From: Amphiplicatus metriothermophilus
Lineage (GTDB): Bacteria > Pseudomonadota > Alphaproteobacteria > Caulobacterales > Parvularculaceae
NCBI RefSeq assembly: GCF_900199215.1
Contig: NZ_FZQA01000007.1
Span: forward strand, 94,160 to 158,159
DNA: 64,000 nt
Direction: 5' to 3'
Below are positions 37,058-48,690 of the stretch, piece by piece. The position numbers and the translations under genes were made by a program. Numbering within the stretch: position 1 is the stretch's first letter; each line of letters opens with the position of its first letter. Below the pieces are notes generated by a model. The model had not been told where the DNA came from. It was given only the letters and a program-made list of their open reading frames with translations, and did no database searches.

Positions 37058-38866
37058 ATGACCGCCCCGACCGCGAGGCCGAAAGCCGCCGCGCCTGAAA
37101 CCGCCGCCGCCGCTGCGACGAAAGCCGGCGCCGAGCTTCTGCTCGACGCGCTCGAGGAGCAGGGCGTCGAGGTGATCTTCGGCTATCCCGGCGGGGCGGT
37201 GCTGCCGATCTACGACGCGCTGTATGCGCGCGATACGATCCGGCATGTGCTTGTCCGCCACGAGCAGGGCGCTGTCCATGCGGCGGAAGGCTACGCCCGC
37301 TCGACCGGCAAGCCGGGAGTAGTGCTGGTCACCTCCGGACCCGGCGCGACCAACGCCGTCACCGGGCTCGCCGACGCGCTGCTCGATTCGATCCCGGTCG
37401 TGTGCATTACGGGGCAGGTGGCGCGCAAGCTGATCGGCACGGACGCTTTTCAGGAATGCGACACCATCGGCATCACGCGGGCGTGCACCAAGCATAACTA
37501 TCTCGTTCCGTCGGCGGAGCGCCTGTCGTCGATCGTGCATGAGGCGTTCCACGTCGCGACGAACGGCCGGCCTGGTCCGGTGCTGATCGACATTCCGAAG
37601 GACGTCCAGTTCGAGGAAGCCGTCTATGTCGCGCGCGAGCGGGCGGCCAAGCGCGACTGCGTCGCGCGCCCGCCGGTCGATCGGGCGAAGATCGCGCAGG
37701 CCGTGGAGATGATGCGCCGCGCGCGCCGACCGGTGCTCTACACCGGCGGCGGCGTCGTCAACGCCGGCCGCATCGCCTGCGACGCGCTGCGCGTGCTCGC
37801 GCGCGACACGGGCTTTCCCGTCACCTCGACCCTGATGGGGCTCGGCGCCTTTCCCGCCTCCGATCCGAAATGGCTGGGCATGCTGGGCATGCACGGCAGC
37901 GTCGAGGCGAACAACGCCATGCATGACTGCGACCTGATGATCGCAGTCGGCGCCCGGTTCGACGATCGGGTGACGGGCCGGCTCGACGCCTTCTCGCCGG
38001 ATTCGCGCAAGATTCACATCGATATCGATCCGTCGTCGATCAACAAGAACGTGCCCGTCGATCTCGCCATCGTCGGCGACGCCGGCGAGGTCATGGCGGC
38101 GCTTCTGGCCGAATGGCGCGCGCGAGCGAAGGAAGACCCGCTCGACGACGGCCGCCTCGCCCTGTGGCGGGCGCAGATCGACGAATGGCGCGCCAAGAGA
38201 TGCTTCGCCTACGAACCGTCCAGGAAGGTCATCAAGCCGCAACACGCTATCGAACGGCTTTACGCGCTGACGCGCGGGCGCGACGTCTATGTTACGACCG
38301 AGGTCGGCCAGCACCAGATGTGGGCGGCGCAGTTCTTTCATTTCGACGAGCCGAACCGGTGGATGACCTCGGGCGGGCTGGGCACGATGGGCTACGGCCT
38401 GCCGGCCGCCATCGGCGTGCAGGCGGCGCATCCGGGCGCGCTGGTCATCGACATCGCCGGCGACGCCTCGGTGCAGATGACCCTGCAGGAGATGGCGACC
38501 GCCGTGCAGCACCGCCTGCCGATCAAGGTGTTCATCCTGAACAACGAATATCTCGGCATGGTCCGTCAGTGGCAGGAGCTTCTGCATGGCGGGCGGTATT
38601 CGCATTCCTATTCGGCCTCGCTGCCAGACTTCGTGAAGCTCGCTGAGGCTTATGGCGCGGTCGGCCTGCGCGCGACGACGCCGGACGAGCTCGACGCGAA
38701 GATCATGGAGATGATCGCGTGCGACCGGCCGGTGCTGTTCGACTGCGTCGTCTCGAAGGAGGAGAACGTCTTTCCGATGATCCCTTCGGGCGCGGCCCAT
38801 AACGAAATGCTGCTGGGCGCGGTCGCGGGAGATAAAGTCAGCGCCGAAGGACGCACGCTGGTATGA
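37058..38866 (+). CDS. ilvB: Acetolactate synthase large (catalytic) subunit
   Basis: ThDP- and FAD-dependent enzyme of about 602 residues joining two pyruvates, or pyruvate and 2-ketobutyrate. The conserved Glu of the ThDP site is in RHEQGAVHAAEGYARSTGK near 71; FYPGGAVLPIYDAL-type start and ITGQVARKLIGTDAFQECD are typical of ALS; the ThDP-Mg motif GDASVQMTLQEMATA continues to NNEYLGMVRQWQ near 500. An N-terminal Ala/Pro-rich tail of about 20 residues precedes the domain. ATG 37058 has GAGGAA before it; ATG 37043 overlaps the ilvC stop. ilvH overlaps its end by 4 nt (ATGA). Confidence 0.97.
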   Translation: MTAPTARPKAAAPETAAAAATKAGAELLLDALEEQGVEVIFGYPGGAVLPIYDALYARDTIRHVLVRHEQGAVHAAEGYARSTGKPGVVLVTSGPGATNAVTGLADALLDSIPVVCITGQVARKLIGTDAFQECDTIGITRACTKHNYLVPSAERLSSIVHEAFHVATNGRPGPVLIDIPKDVQFEEAVYVARERAAKRDCVARPPVDRAKIAQAVEMMRRARRPVLYTGGGVVNAGRIACDALRVLARDTGFPVTSTLMGLGAFPASDPKWLGMLGMHGSVEANNAMHDCDLMIAVGARFDDRVTGRLDAFSPDSRKIHIDIDPSSINKNVPVDLAIVGDAGEVMAALLAEWRARAKEDPLDDGRLALWRAQIDEWRAKRCFAYEPSRKVIKPQHAIERLYALTRGRDVYVTTEVGQHQMWAAQFFHFDEPNRWMTSGGLGTMGYGLPAAIGVQAAHPGALVIDIAGDASVQMTLQEMATAVQHRLPIKVFILNNEYLGMVRQWQELLHGGRYSHSYSASLPDFVKLAEAYGAVGLRATTPDELDAKIMEMIACDRPVLFDCVVSKEENVFPMIPSGAAHNEMLLGAVAGDKVSAEGRTLV

Positions 38867-39417
38867 GCGTCGGGACCGGATCTTCGCAGTCCGTCTATCC
38901 CGTCTCGCCCGGCGAGGAGACGATCCGCGAGGCGATTCTCGCCGTGATCGTCGACAACGAGCCCGGCGTGCTGGCGCGCGTCGTCGGGCTCATTTCCGCG
39001 CGCGGCTACAACATCGAAAGCCTGACGGTCGCCGAGACGGACGTCGAAAAGCATCGCTCGCGGATCACCATCGTCACCCGCGGCACGCCTTCCAAGGTCG
39101 AGCAGATCAAGGCCCAGCTCGGCCGGCTGGTGCCGGTGCGCCGGGTGATCGACGTGACGGCGGAGACCGACGCGCTGGAGCGCGAGCTCGCGCTGGTGAA
39201 GATCGTCGGCAAGGGCGAGCAGCGCGTCGAGGCGATGCGTCTTTCCGGCATCTTCCGCGCCCGCGCCGTCGATACGACGCATACGTCCTTCGTGTTCGAG
39301 GTCACCGGGGCGCGCGAGAAGATCAACGCCTTCATCGACCTGATGCGCCCTCTCGGCCTCATAGAGGTGGCGCGCACGGGCGTTTTGTCCATCCGTCGCG
39401 GACCGGAGTCGGATTGA
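38863..39417 (+). CDS. ilvH: Acetolactate synthase small (regulatory) subunit
   Basis: Regulatory subunit of 184 residues giving valine feedback inhibition to the large subunit. The N-terminal ACT domain (residues about 25-95) shows ILAVIVDNEPGVLARVVGLIS, YNIESLTVAETD and VTRGTPSKVEQIKAQL; the C-terminal half (ALVKIVGKGEQRVEAMRLSGIF) fits the family. It starts inside the ilvB stop (ATGA overlap) so translation is coupled, matching their heteromeric assembly. The following 260 nt before leuA contain no full gene. Confidence 0.95.
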   Translation: MSVGTGSSQSVYPVSPGEETIREAILAVIVDNEPGVLARVVGLISARGYNIESLTVAETDVEKHRSRITIVTRGTPSKVEQIKAQLGRLVPVRRVIDVTAETDALERELALVKIVGKGEQRVEAMRLSGIFRARAVDTTHTSFVFEVTGAREKINAFIDLMRPLGLIEVARTGVLSIRRGPESD

Positions 39418-39563
39418 TGAGAACGCGAAACTATTCCGCGTCGTCCAGGGGCGGGTCGTCAGAGCCGAAGCCGGGATCCAGAGACGGCCTCAGCGGCCGG
39501 ATTTCCGGCTTTGCGCCTTCGGCGCGCCCCGGAACGACGCAATTCACGGAGAGGAGAATCGCC

Positions 39564-39695
39564 ATGTTGAACGCATATCACGGTCTTTCCCAGAATTCGC
39601 CTGAGCGACTTAGCGGCGATGCGGGCCTTTTCGTCCGCGCCGCCGTTTTTCACGCTCAACGAATTCGAAGGAAACGTCATGACCTCTTCCGCTAA
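39564..39695 (+). CDS. Possible small ORF before leuA (43 aa)
   Basis: A 43-codon frame that begins after a very strong ribosome-binding site (GGAGAGGAGAATCGCC then ATG, spacing 7) and ends at 39693-39695, overlapping the leuA start by 17 nt. The peptide has no Leu run and is not a classical leader; its end is basic (RIRRKR). It could couple translation to leuA or be accidental. I do not recognise homologs. The rest of the 261-nt ilvH-leuA gap has only short GC hairpins. Confidence 0.35.
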   Translation: MLNAYHGLSQNSPERLSGDAGLFVRAAVFHAQRIRRKRHDLFR

Positions 39696-41244
39696 CAAAT
39701 CCGTAGACCACGTAAGGATTTTCGACACGACCTTGCGCGACGGCGAGCAGGCGCCGGGCTTTTCGATGGATACGGGCGCGAAGCTCGTGATGGCCCGCGC
39801 GCTGCGCGATCTCAATGTGGACGTCATCGAGGCCGGCTTCGCCGCCGCCTCGCCAGGCGACGCAGCCGCGGTCTCTGCGATCGCCCGGGAGGTCGAGGGC
39901 CCGATCATCTGTTCGCTCGCCCGTCTGACCGAGCCGGACATCGACGCGGCCCTGCGCGCGATCGAACCGGCCCGAAGGAAGCGCGTGCACGTCTTCATCG
40001 GCACGAGCCCGCTGCACCGCGAGGCCAAGCTGAAGCTGACGAAGGAGGAAATCCTGGCGCGCGTCGCGCGGCTCGTGGCTCACGCCCGCGCGGCGTGCGA
40101 GGACGTCGAGTTCTCGCCGGAGGACGCCATCCGCACCGAGCGGGAATTTCTCGTCGAGGTCTGCGCCGCTGCGATCGAGGCGGGCGCGACGACGCTCAAT
40201 ATTCCCGATACGGTGGGCTACACGACGCCGGAGGAAATCTACGATCTCTTTTCCTTTCTGCGCGCGAATACGCCTGACGCTGACAAGGTCGTCTTCAGCG
40301 CCCATTGCCATGACGATCTCGGCATGGCGGTCGCCAATTCGCTGGCGGCGGTGCGCGCCGGGGCGCGCCAGGTCGAGTGCGCCGTCAACGGCATCGGCGA
40401 GCGCGCGGGCAACTGCTCGCTGGAGGAGGTGGTGATGGCGCTGGCGACGCGCCGGGATCATTTCGGCGTAACCACGCAGATCGACACGACGAAAATCTAT
40501 CCCGCGAGCCAGACCCTGGCGCGCGTCACCCACAACCCCATCCCCCGCAACAAGGCGATCGTCGGCAAGAACGCCTTCGCGCATGAGGCCGGCATTCACC
40601 AGCACGGCGTGCTCGCGAACAAGCGCACCTATGAGATCATGGATGCGGAGTCCGTCGGCATGCCGTCGAACTCCATCGTGCTGGGCAAGCATTCCGGCAA
40701 GCACGCGCTCGCCGCGCGCATCAGGGCGCTGGGTTTCGAGGTCGGCGACAACCGCCTCAACGAGATCTTCGTCGAGTTCAAGAAGCTCGCCGACGCCACG
40801 CGCGAAGTAACGGATGCGGACGTGGTGCGTCTCGTCGCCGGCGAGACCCGCGACGGACGCGCCGGCCCCTGGAAGGTGCGGCGGGTCGAGCTGCATGTCG
40901 ATTTCGAGGACGGCGAGCCGCCGAAGGCGCGCGTCACGATGGAGCATGACGACGGCGCGACGCGCACGGTGACCGAACAGGGCGGCGGGCCGATCGACGC
41001 CGCCTTCGCGGCCGTCTGCGCCATCGCCGGCGTCCAAGGGCGCATCGTCAGCCTCGACATGCATCACGTCGCCGAACACGAAGTGGGGCCCGTGCACGCG
41101 CAGGCCGTCGTGGAGGTCAGCGGGCGGCGCTTCAGCGGCGCCGCGCGCGAGATCGACGTCGCCGACGCGGCGGTCGCCGCCTTCGTCGTCGCGATCAACC
41201 AGGCGGTCGACTTCGAAAAGGCGACGCTGGCGGGCGCAGCATGA
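39679..41244 (+). CDS. leuA: 2-isopropylmalate synthase
   Basis: Enzyme of 521 residues that condenses 2-ketoisovalerate with acetyl-CoA, committing carbon to leucine. HMGL-like barrel: [17 protein letters not shown] near residue 13, the divalent-metal [14 protein letters not shown] near 212 and [19 protein letters not shown] near 240. The C-terminal LeuA dimerisation domain for leucine feedback inhibition is present (about 395-515). The ATG at 39679 has AAGGAAA upstream and agrees with the family start. A long space upstream may allow separate control. It overlaps the leuC upstream codons slightly. Confidence 0.96.
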   Translation: MTSSANKSVDHVRIFDTTLRDGEQAPGFSMDTGAKLVMARALRDLNVDVIEAGFAAASPGDAAAVSAIAREVEGPIICSLARLTEPDIDAALRAIEPARRKRVHVFIGTSPLHREAKLKLTKEEILARVARLVAHARAACEDVEFSPEDAIRTEREFLVEVCAAAIEAGATTLNIPDTVGYTTPEEIYDLFSFLRANTPDADKVVFSAHCHDDLGMAVANSLAAVRAGARQVECAVNGIGERAGNCSLEEVVMALATRRDHFGVTTQIDTTKIYPASQTLARVTHNPIPRNKAIVGKNAFAHEAGIHQHGVLANKRTYEIMDAESVGMPSNSIVLGKHSGKHALAARIRALGFEVGDNRLNEIFVEFKKLADATREVTDADVVRLVAGETRDGRAGPWKVRRVELHVDFEDGEPPKARVTMEHDDGATRTVTEQGGGPIDAAFAAVCAIAGVQGRIVSLDMHHVAEHEVGPVHAQAVVEVSGRRFSGAAREIDVADAAVAAFVVAINQAVDFEKATLAGAA

Positions 41245-41255
41245 TGGAGGACGCG

Positions 41256-42673
<1,418 letters not shown>

Positions 42674-42677
<4 letters not shown>

Positions 42678-43258
42678 GCTTCGAACCCTTCACCGTCCTG
42701 CGCTCGCGCACGCTGGTGCTGCCGCAGGCGAATATAGACACCGATCAGATCATCCCGGCCCGGTTTCTGACCACGACCACGCGGCGCGGGCTCGGGGAGG
42801 TCGCTTTTTACGACTGGCGCTTCGACGAAGAGGGCCGACCGCGCAATTCCTCCGTGTTCCACGGCGTGGACGCGCGCGCCCATCGCATTCTGGTGGCGGG
42901 CGCCAATTTCGGCTGCGGCTCCTCGCGCGAACACGCGTCCTGGGCGCTGGTCGATTTCGGCTTTCGCGCGGTCGTGTCGTCCGACATCGCCGACATTTTC
43001 AAGAGCAACGCGCTCAAGAACGGCCTTCTGCCGGTCGAAGTCGACGAGGAGATGCACGCCTATCTGCTCGCCCATCCGGGCGCCGAGGTGCAGATCGACC
43101 TTGAAGCCGGCGTCATCGGCGCGCTGGGCGGGGGGCTTTCTGCTCCCTTCGAGGTCGAGCCCTTCGCGCGCCGCTGCCTGGTCGAAGGGGTCGATCCGCT
43201 CGGCCATCTCCTGAATCAGATCGACGCCATCGAAGCCTACGAAAAGGCCCGCGCATGA
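42674..43258 (+). CDS. leuD: 3-isopropylmalate dehydratase small subunit
   Basis: Swivel-domain subunit of 194 residues that completes the LeuCD isomerase. Family features: [21 protein letters not shown] near residue 20 and [18 protein letters not shown] near 75. The ATG overlaps the leuC stop (ATGA), giving coupled translation and matched amounts of the two subunits. It overlaps leuB by 4 nt at its end. Length is normal. Confidence 0.95.
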
Positions 43259-44295
43259 GTCGTCGCATCGTTCTGCTGCCGGGCGACGGCGTGGGGCCGG
43301 AGGTGACGGCGGCCGCCCGCCTCGTTCTGGAGGAGGCCGCGCGCCGTCATGACGTCGCGCTCGCCTTCGAGGAGCATCCCTTCGGCGGCGCGGCGATCGA
43401 CGCAGCGGGCGATCCGTTCCCCGATGAAACGCGGGCGGCCTGCCTTCAGGCGGAGGCGGTGTTTCTGGGCGCAGTCGGCGGTCCGAAATGGGACGGCGCG
43501 CCGCGCCGGCCCGAGGCGGGCCTGCTGGCGCTGCGCGAGGCGCTGGGCGTGTTCGCCAATCTGCGCCCCATGCGTGTTCTGCCGGGGATGGAGACGCTCG
43601 GGCCCCTGAAGCCCGAAATCGCGAGGGGCGCCGACATTCTGATCGTCCGCGAGCTAACGGGCGGCGCCTATTTCGGTCGACGCGAGGAAGGCCGCGCGCG
43701 CGCGCGCGACGAGATCGTCTATGCGCGCGAGGAGGTCGAGCGCGTCGCGCGCGTCGCCTTCGAGGCCGCGCGCGGTCGGCGCGGGCGCGTCGCCTCGGTG
43801 GACAAGGCGAACGTGCTCGCCACGAGCCGGCTGTGGCGCGCGGCGGCGAGCGAGCTTCATGAGCGCGAATATCCGGACGTCGCGCTGGAGCATGTTCTCG
43901 TCGACGCCATGGCGATGAAGCTCGTGCTGGCGCCGGCGTCCTTCGACGTGATCCTGACCGAGAACATGTTCGGCGACATTCTGAGCGACGAGGCGTCGGT
44001 GATCGCCGGCTCCATCGGCCTGTCTCCCTCGGCCTCGCTCGGCGGCGCGGTCGGGCTTTACGAGCCGATCCACGGCTCGGCGCCCGACATCGCCGGGCAG
44101 GACAAGGCCAATCCGGCCGGCGCGATCCTTTCGGCCGCGATGCTCGCCCGCTTCAGTCTTGGCACGGAACATATGGCGCGAGACATCGAGCAGGCCGTCG
44201 AGGAAGCGATCGCGTCGGGCGCGCGCACGGCGGACCTCGGCGGAACGCTCGGCTGTCGCGCGTTCACGCAAGCGGTGCTCGAGCGGCTGGGCTGA
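43255..44295 (+). CDS. leuB: 3-isopropylmalate dehydrogenase
   Basis: NAD-dependent enzyme of 346 residues that oxidises and decarboxylates 3-isopropylmalate. Conserved: [20 protein letters not shown] at the start, [12 protein letters not shown] near 100, [15 protein letters not shown] near 132, and the signature [27 protein letters not shown] near residue 236 where Asp residues bind the metal. It is the last gene of the ilv-leu cluster, ending 6 nt from the convergent cysNC stop. Length is normal. Confidence 0.96.
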   Translation: MSRRIVLLPGDGVGPEVTAAARLVLEEAARRHDVALAFEEHPFGGAAIDAAGDPFPDETRAACLQAEAVFLGAVGGPKWDGAPRRPEAGLLALREALGVFANLRPMRVLPGMETLGPLKPEIARGADILIVRELTGGAYFGRREEGRARARDEIVYAREEVERVARVAFEAARGRRGRVASVDKANVLATSRLWRAAASELHEREYPDVALEHVLVDAMAMKLVLAPASFDVILTENMFGDILSDEASVIAGSIGLSPSASLGGAVGLYEPIHGSAPDIAGQDKANPAGAILSAAMLARFSLGTEHMARDIEQAVEEAIASGARTADLGGTLGCRAFTQAVLERLG

Positions 44296-44301
44296 CGCGC
44301 C

Positions 44302-46206
44302 TCATCCCCGCAGATAGCCGTTGCGCTCGAGATATTCGACCACGCGCTCGGCGGCCTCGTGCGCGGCGATCTTCGACGTGTCGAGATCAAGCTCGGGATT
44401 CTCCGGCGGCTCGTAAGGCGAGTCGATGCCGGTGAAGTTCTTGATCTCGCCGCGGCGCGCCTTGGCGTAAAGTCCCTTGATGTCGCGCTTCTCGCACACT
44501 TCGAGGGGCGTCGAGACATAGACTTCCAGAAACTCGCCGTCCTCGACCAGCTCGCGCGCCATGCGCCGCTCGCTTGCAAAGGGCGAGATGAAGGAGACGA
44601 GCACGATCAGCCCGGCGTCGACCATCAGCTTCGCGGTCTCGGCCACGCGGCGGATGTTCTCCACCCGGTCGGCGTCGGTGAAGCCGAGATCCTTGTTGAG
44701 GCCGTGGCGCACGTTGTCGCCGTCGAGCGTGTAGGTGTGCCGGCCCATGTCGTGCAGCCGCTTCTCGACGAGGTTGGCCACCGTCGACTTGCCGGAGCCG
44801 GACAGGCCGGTGAACCACAGAATGCAGGGCCGCTGGTGTTTGGCGCGGGCGCGCTCGGCCTTGTGGATGTCGAGGTCCTGCCAGTGGACGTTCTGTGCGC
44901 GCCGCAGCGAAAAGTCGATCATTCCCGCGCCGACCGTGTTGTTGCTGCGCCGATCGATCAGCACGAATGCGCCAGTCGTGCGGTTGTTTCTGTACGAATC
45001 GAATGCGATCGGATGGCTGGTCGCGACGTTGCCGTAGCCGACCTCGTTGAGCTCCAGGGTCTTGCCGGAAAGATGCTCCAGCGTGTTGACGTTGACCTTG
45101 TGCTTGAGCTCGGTGACGGTCGCGGGCGTGACCCGGTTGGCGGTCTTGAGAAGATACTGCCGGCCGGGGATCATCGCTTCGTCATGCATCCATAATATGT
45201 GGGCGGCGAACTGATCGGTCTGCTCGGCCGGGGCGCGTCCGGCGCAGATGACGTCCCCGCGGGAGATGTCGATCTCGTCGGCGAGGGTCACCGTGACCGC
45301 CTCGTCGGGTCCGGCGCGTGCGACCTCCCGGTCGCCGACGAGCACGCGCGCGACCGTCGAGCGCCGGCCGGAGGGAACGACGACGACCTCGTCGCCGACG
45401 CCGACCGTTCCCGACGCGATCGTGCCGGCGAATCCGCGAAAGTTCTGATCGGGCCGGTTCACCCATTGCACGGGCAGGCGGAAAGGCGCGCCGGCCCGGT
45501 TCTGCGCGGTTTCGACCGTTTCAAGATAGGGCAGGAGCGCCGGCCCTTTGTGCCACGGCGTCCTGGCGCTTTTCGCCGTGACGTTGTCGCCTTCGAGCGC
45601 GGAGATCGGTATGCAGACAATGCTCTCGAAGCCGAGCGGCGCGGCGAAGGCGCGATATTCGGCTTCGATTTCATCGAACGTTTCGCGCGAATAGCCGACG
45701 AGGTCCATCTTGTTGACGGCGACGACCACATGCCGGATGCCGAGCAGCGAAACGATATAGGAATGCCGCCGGGTCTGGGTCAGCACGCCCTTGCGCGCGT
45801 CGACGAGGATGACGGCGAGGTCGGCTGTGGACGCGCCGGTCGCCATGTTGCGCGTATACTGTTCATGGCCGGGCGTGTCGGCGACGATGAACTTGCGCTT
45901 TTCCGTCGAGAAGAAGCGATAGGCGACGTCGATCGTGATGCCCTGCTCGCGCTCGGCGGCGAGTCCGTCGACCAGCAGCGCGAAGTCGATCTTCTCGCCC
46001 TGAGTGCCGAACCTGCGGCTGTCGCCTTCAAGCGCCTTGAGCTGGTCCTCATAGATGAGCTTCGAGTCGTAAAGCAGCCGCCCGATCAGGGTCGACTTGC
46101 CGTCGTCCACCGAGCCGCAGGTAATGAAGCGCAGGAGCGACTTCTTCTCATGCGCGTCGAGATAGGCGAGGATATCCTCGCGGGCGAGCGCGTCGTCGCG
46201 GGCCAT
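44302..46206 (-). CDS. cysNC: Bifunctional sulfate adenylyltransferase subunit 1/APS kinase
   Basis: Fusion of 634 residues. The N-terminal CysN GTPase (about 1-440) has [32 protein letters not shown] and NKMDLVGYS; it drives APS formation with CysD. The C-terminal CysC kinase (about 460-634) has P-loop [17 protein letters not shown] and [20 protein letters not shown], making PAPS. The start is ATG 46206; the frame runs on upstream over cysD but that part is not CysN-like. It shares one base with the cysD stop (TGATG), so the pair is translationally coupled. The product PAPS may feed the sulfotransferase-like gene 3.7 kb away. Confidence 0.96.
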   Translation of the reverse strand: MARDDALAREDILAYLDAHEKKSLLRFITCGSVDDGKSTLIGRLLYDSKLIYEDQLKALEGDSRRFGTQGEKIDFALLVDGLAAEREQGITIDVAYRFFSTEKRKFIVADTPGHEQYTRNMATGASTADLAVILVDARKGVLTQTRRHSYIVSLLGIRHVVVAVNKMDLVGYSRETFDEIEAEYRAFAAPLGFESIVCIPISALEGDNVTAKSARTPWHKGPALLPYLETVETAQNRAGAPFRLPVQWVNRPDQNFRGFAGTIASGTVGVGDEVVVVPSGRRSTVARVLVGDREVARAGPDEAVTVTLADEIDISRGDVICAGRAPAEQTDQFAAHILWMHDEAMIPGRQYLLKTANRVTPATVTELKHKVNVNTLEHLSGKTLELNEVGYGNVATSHPIAFDSYRNNRTTGAFVLIDRRSNNTVGAGMIDFSLRRAQNVHWQDLDIHKAERARAKHQRPCILWFTGLSGSGKSTVANLVEKRLHDMGRHTYTLDGDNVRHGLNKDLGFTDADRVENIRRVAETAKLMVDAGLIVLVSFISPFASERRMARELVEDGEFLEVYVSTPLEVCEKRDIKGLYAKARRGEIKNFTGIDSPYEPPENPELDLDTSKIAAHEAAERVVEYLERNGYLRG

Positions 46207-47363
46207 CAGAAATACCCCTCCTGCTTCTTCTTCTCCATCGAGGCGGCCTGATCGTGGTCGATCACTCGGCCCTGACGCTCGGAGGTTTTCGCGAGCAGCA
46301 TCTCCTGGATGATTTCTGGCAAGGTCGTCGCCGTCGAGCGGATCGCGCCGGTCAGCGGATAACACCCCAATGTCCGGAAGCGGACCATTTCCAGCTTCGG
46401 TTTTTCTCCGTCGGCGAGCGGCATGCGCTCGTCGTCGACCATGATGAGCGCACCGTCGCGCTCCACCACGGGCCGTTCGGCGGCGAAATAAAGCGGCACG
46501 ATGGGGATGTTCTCGCGCCAGATATATTGCCAGATGTCGAGCTCGGTCCAGTTGGACAGGGGAAATACGCGGATCGATTCGCCTTTGTGAACCCGCGTGT
46601 TGTATATGCTCCAAAGCTCTGGACGCTGATTTTTTGGGTCCCAGCGATGCTGCGCCGTGCGGAAGGAGAAGACGCGCTCCTTGGCGCGGGATTTCTCCTC
46701 GTCGCGACGAGCGCCGCCAAAGGCCGCGTCGAACTTGTATTTGTCGAGCGCCTGCTTGAGCGCCTGAGTCTTCATCACGTCCGTATGGATTTGCGAACCG
46801 TGCGTGAACGGACCAACGCCCTGCGCCAGGCCCTCCTGATTGATATGGACGATGAGGTCGAGACCGAGACGCCTGGCGGTCTCGTCGCGAAACCGGATCA
46901 TCTCGCGGAACTTCCATGTCGTGTCGACATGGAGGAGCGGGAAGGGCGGCTTGGAGGGATGGAACGCCTTCATCGCGAGATGCAGCATCACCGAGGAGTC
47001 CTTCCCGATGGAGTAGAGCATCACCGGGTTTTCGCACTCGGCCGCAACCTCGCGGATGATGTGGATCGACTCCGCCTCCAGCCGGTCGAGATGGGTCATG
47101 GACGCGCGCTCGAGCTGGCCGGGCGCAGTTTGCGCCCGGCTCGCCTCTGCTGCGCTCGCCGGCGCGCCGGCGCCGTTTCCCTCAAGCGCGGCCAGACGCG
47201 CCAGCGCCTGTTCGAGCGTCTTCAGCGTGCACTGCCCGCCGGCCTTGAGCCGGGCGAGCCCCTTGCCGTCGTTCAGCAGTTTGCGCGAGACGGTGGAGAG
47301 CGAAAGGCCTTCGCGCGCGGCGTAACTCTCGGCGCGGGCGAGGAGATGCTGGATCTGAGACAT
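46206..47363 (-). CDS. cysD: Sulfate adenylyltransferase subunit 2 with N-terminal HTH-like extension
   Basis: CysD of 385 residues. The catalytic body begins at Met89 ([19 protein letters not shown]) with the PP-motif [14 protein letters not shown] near 121 and continues through [18 protein letters not shown] and [19 protein letters not shown] to the normal C-terminus. The 88-residue extension ([20 protein letters not shown], then [17 protein letters not shown] and a final helix) resembles small lambda-repressor-like XRE proteins of alphaproteobacteria, then an Ala/Gly linker. Standard CysD has about 300 residues. A start at 47099 would give normal CysD, but has poor RBS. Partner of CysNC downstream. 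Confidence 0.9.
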   Translation of the reverse strand: MSQIQHLLARAESYAAREGLSLSTVSRKLLNDGKGLARLKAGGQCTLKTLEQALARLAALEGNGAGAPASAAEASRAQTAPGQLERASMTHLDRLEAESIHIIREVAAECENPVMLYSIGKDSSVMLHLAMKAFHPSKPPFPLLHVDTTWKFREMIRFRDETARRLGLDLIVHINQEGLAQGVGPFTHGSQIHTDVMKTQALKQALDKYKFDAAFGGARRDEEKSRAKERVFSFRTAQHRWDPKNQRPELWSIYNTRVHKGESIRVFPLSNWTELDIWQYIWRENIPIVPLYFAAERPVVERDGALIMVDDERMPLADGEKPKLEMVRFRTLGCYPLTGAIRSTATTLPEIIQEMLLAKTSERQGRVIDHDQAASMEKKKQEGYF

Positions 47364-47366
47364 GGT

Positions 47367-47378
47367 GGGAAAATTCCC
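47367..47378 (-). promoter_or_regulatory. Palindromic element A before cysD start
   Basis: Perfect 12-bp palindromic element GGGAAAATTCCC (arms GGGAA/TTCCC with AA centre), 3 nt upstream of the cysD ATG at 47363. A near copy lies at 47485-47496. Candidate operator; a roadblock here would affect translation or elongation. Confidence 0.5.
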
Positions 47379-47471
47379 CTAGCAATCAGGCGCAATGGGC
47401 TGAATATGCGTGAGACGACAGGAAGGATCAAGGCGTTTCCCACGATTTCGAAGAGAAAACCGGGCAAATTA

Positions 47472-47496
47472 TGTCAAGAATTATGGGAAAAATCCC
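47472..47496 (-). promoter_or_regulatory. Candidate -35 and palindromic element B upstream of cysD
   Basis: On the minus strand, GGGATTTTTCCC (plus 47485-47496) lies 7 nt before a perfect -35 hexamer TTGACA (plus 47472-47477). It differs from element A by one base. A clear -10 at normal spacing cannot be identified. The 156-nt gap between the TauE gene and cysD is otherwise empty. Confidence 0.45.
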
Positions 47497-47519
47497 TCAT
47501 TTCCGGCGAGCGAGCCTGA

Positions 47520-48590
47520 CTAACGAGCCTTGATCGACTCAACCCGTTCGCCGGCGGCGCGCCGCTCTCCCGTACGGAACAGGAAGAGGAAGAAGAGGTT
47601 CAGCAAAAGCAGGCCGCCCAGCGCGGCGAGAAGGGGCCATCCGGCCTCGCGTTCCTGAACGAGCGTCCACACAAACTGGCCGATGCACAGCGCGGAGACG
47701 ATCAGCAAGGTCGACTTGCGCGGCAGGCGGTTGACGATGACCGCGCCGAAAGGCGCGCCGACGGCGACCACCGGCGCGGCGGCCAGCCAGTTGTGAAAAA
47801 CGTCCGGGGGCAGGGCGTATTGCGGCGGTCCGAAGGCCGACAGCGCGACGTTGCTCGCGATCCCTACGACTGAGGTGAACGCCATGAGGATGATGGAGGT
47901 CGGGATCGCGACCTTGATGTCGGCGCGATAGAACATGACCATCGCCGCGTAGATCATCATGTCGATCCCGACGCCGGTGAGCGAGGCAACGACGCCGCCG
48001 GCGAGTCCGATGGCGAAGCCGATCCGGCGGTCGAGCGCGGGCTCGGGGCGGCGGGCGCCTTCCGGCGTCACGATCATCTTGAGCTTGGCGAAGTGGATGA
48101 CGCCGAAGCTCGCCCACAGGGTGGCGAACAGCAGCTTCACGCCGAGATCGGGCGCGTAAGGCGCGATGAAGGCTGCGCCGAGCGGAGTGGCGATCAGCGA
48201 GCCGACAAGCGCAGGTTTGAGAAGGCTCCAGTCTATCCGGCGTCCTGCGGCGATGATGTAGATGCTCGCCGAGACCATGCCGATCGACTGCACGGCGAGG
48301 CCGAAGCTGCGCCCCAGCGAAGCGGGCTCGTTGAACAGAAGCACCAGAACCGGGAATCCGACCGTCCCGCCCCCCATAGGCGTCGAGCCGGCGAAATACG
48401 ATCCCGCCGCCATGGCGGCCGCAATCGGCCAGTGCGCGGCGACGGTCGCCCAATAGTCGAAGCCGGCGACGATGGCGAGCCAGCAGGCGTAGAATCCGCA
48501 TAGCCACAGGGCGAAGGGCAGCGGCGGCCAGGAGAAGAACGGCTCTCGCGCGGCGCCGGCCGCCGGCAAAATGGTTTCAGCTTGAGACAT
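47520..48590 (-). CDS. TauE/SafE family permease
   Basis: Membrane protein of 356 residues with about nine hydrophobic segments. TauE/SafE motifs: SYFAGSTPMGGGTVGFPVLVLLF near residue 65 and GLAGGVVASLTGVGIDMMIYAAM near 200. The ATG 48590 is chosen; the upstream extension to 48776 is arginine-rich and not membrane-like. It precedes cysD-cysNC on the same strand with 156 nt between, so a role in sulfite or organosulfonate handling is a reasonable inference from context, not proof. Confidence 0.88.
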   Translation of the reverse strand: MSQAETILPAAGAAREPFFSWPPLPFALWLCGFYACWLAIVAGFDYWATVAAHWPIAAAMAAGSYFAGSTPMGGGTVGFPVLVLLFNEPASLGRSFGLAVQSIGMVSASIYIIAAGRRIDWSLLKPALVGSLIATPLGAAFIAPYAPDLGVKLLFATLWASFGVIHFAKLKMIVTPEGARRPEPALDRRIGFAIGLAGGVVASLTGVGIDMMIYAAMVMFYRADIKVAIPTSIILMAFTSVVGIASNVALSAFGPPQYALPPDVFHNWLAAAPVVAVGAPFGAVIVNRLPRKSTLLIVSALCIGQFVWTLVQEREAGWPLLAALGGLLLLNLFFLFLFRTGERRAAGERVESIKAR

Positions 48591-48690
48591 GCAGCCCCGC
48601 CCGCGCCTTCTGTTAACGCTACCAGCTACTATGTTAGCAAAGCGCGAAGAGCGCGTCCATGACGGCGCGGGCCTGGCGAGGCCGGCGGCC

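Noticed and set aside
36836..38800. Minus-strand open frame of 654 codons antisense to ilvC and ilvB
   Set aside because: Complement of well-conserved genes; composition Arg/His/Asp-rich, typical of shadows.
44302..47037. A single 911-codon CysN frame reaching into cysD
   Set aside because: The extra N-terminal part is out of frame with cysD and not CysN-like; the real start is ATG 46206 in the TGATG overlap.
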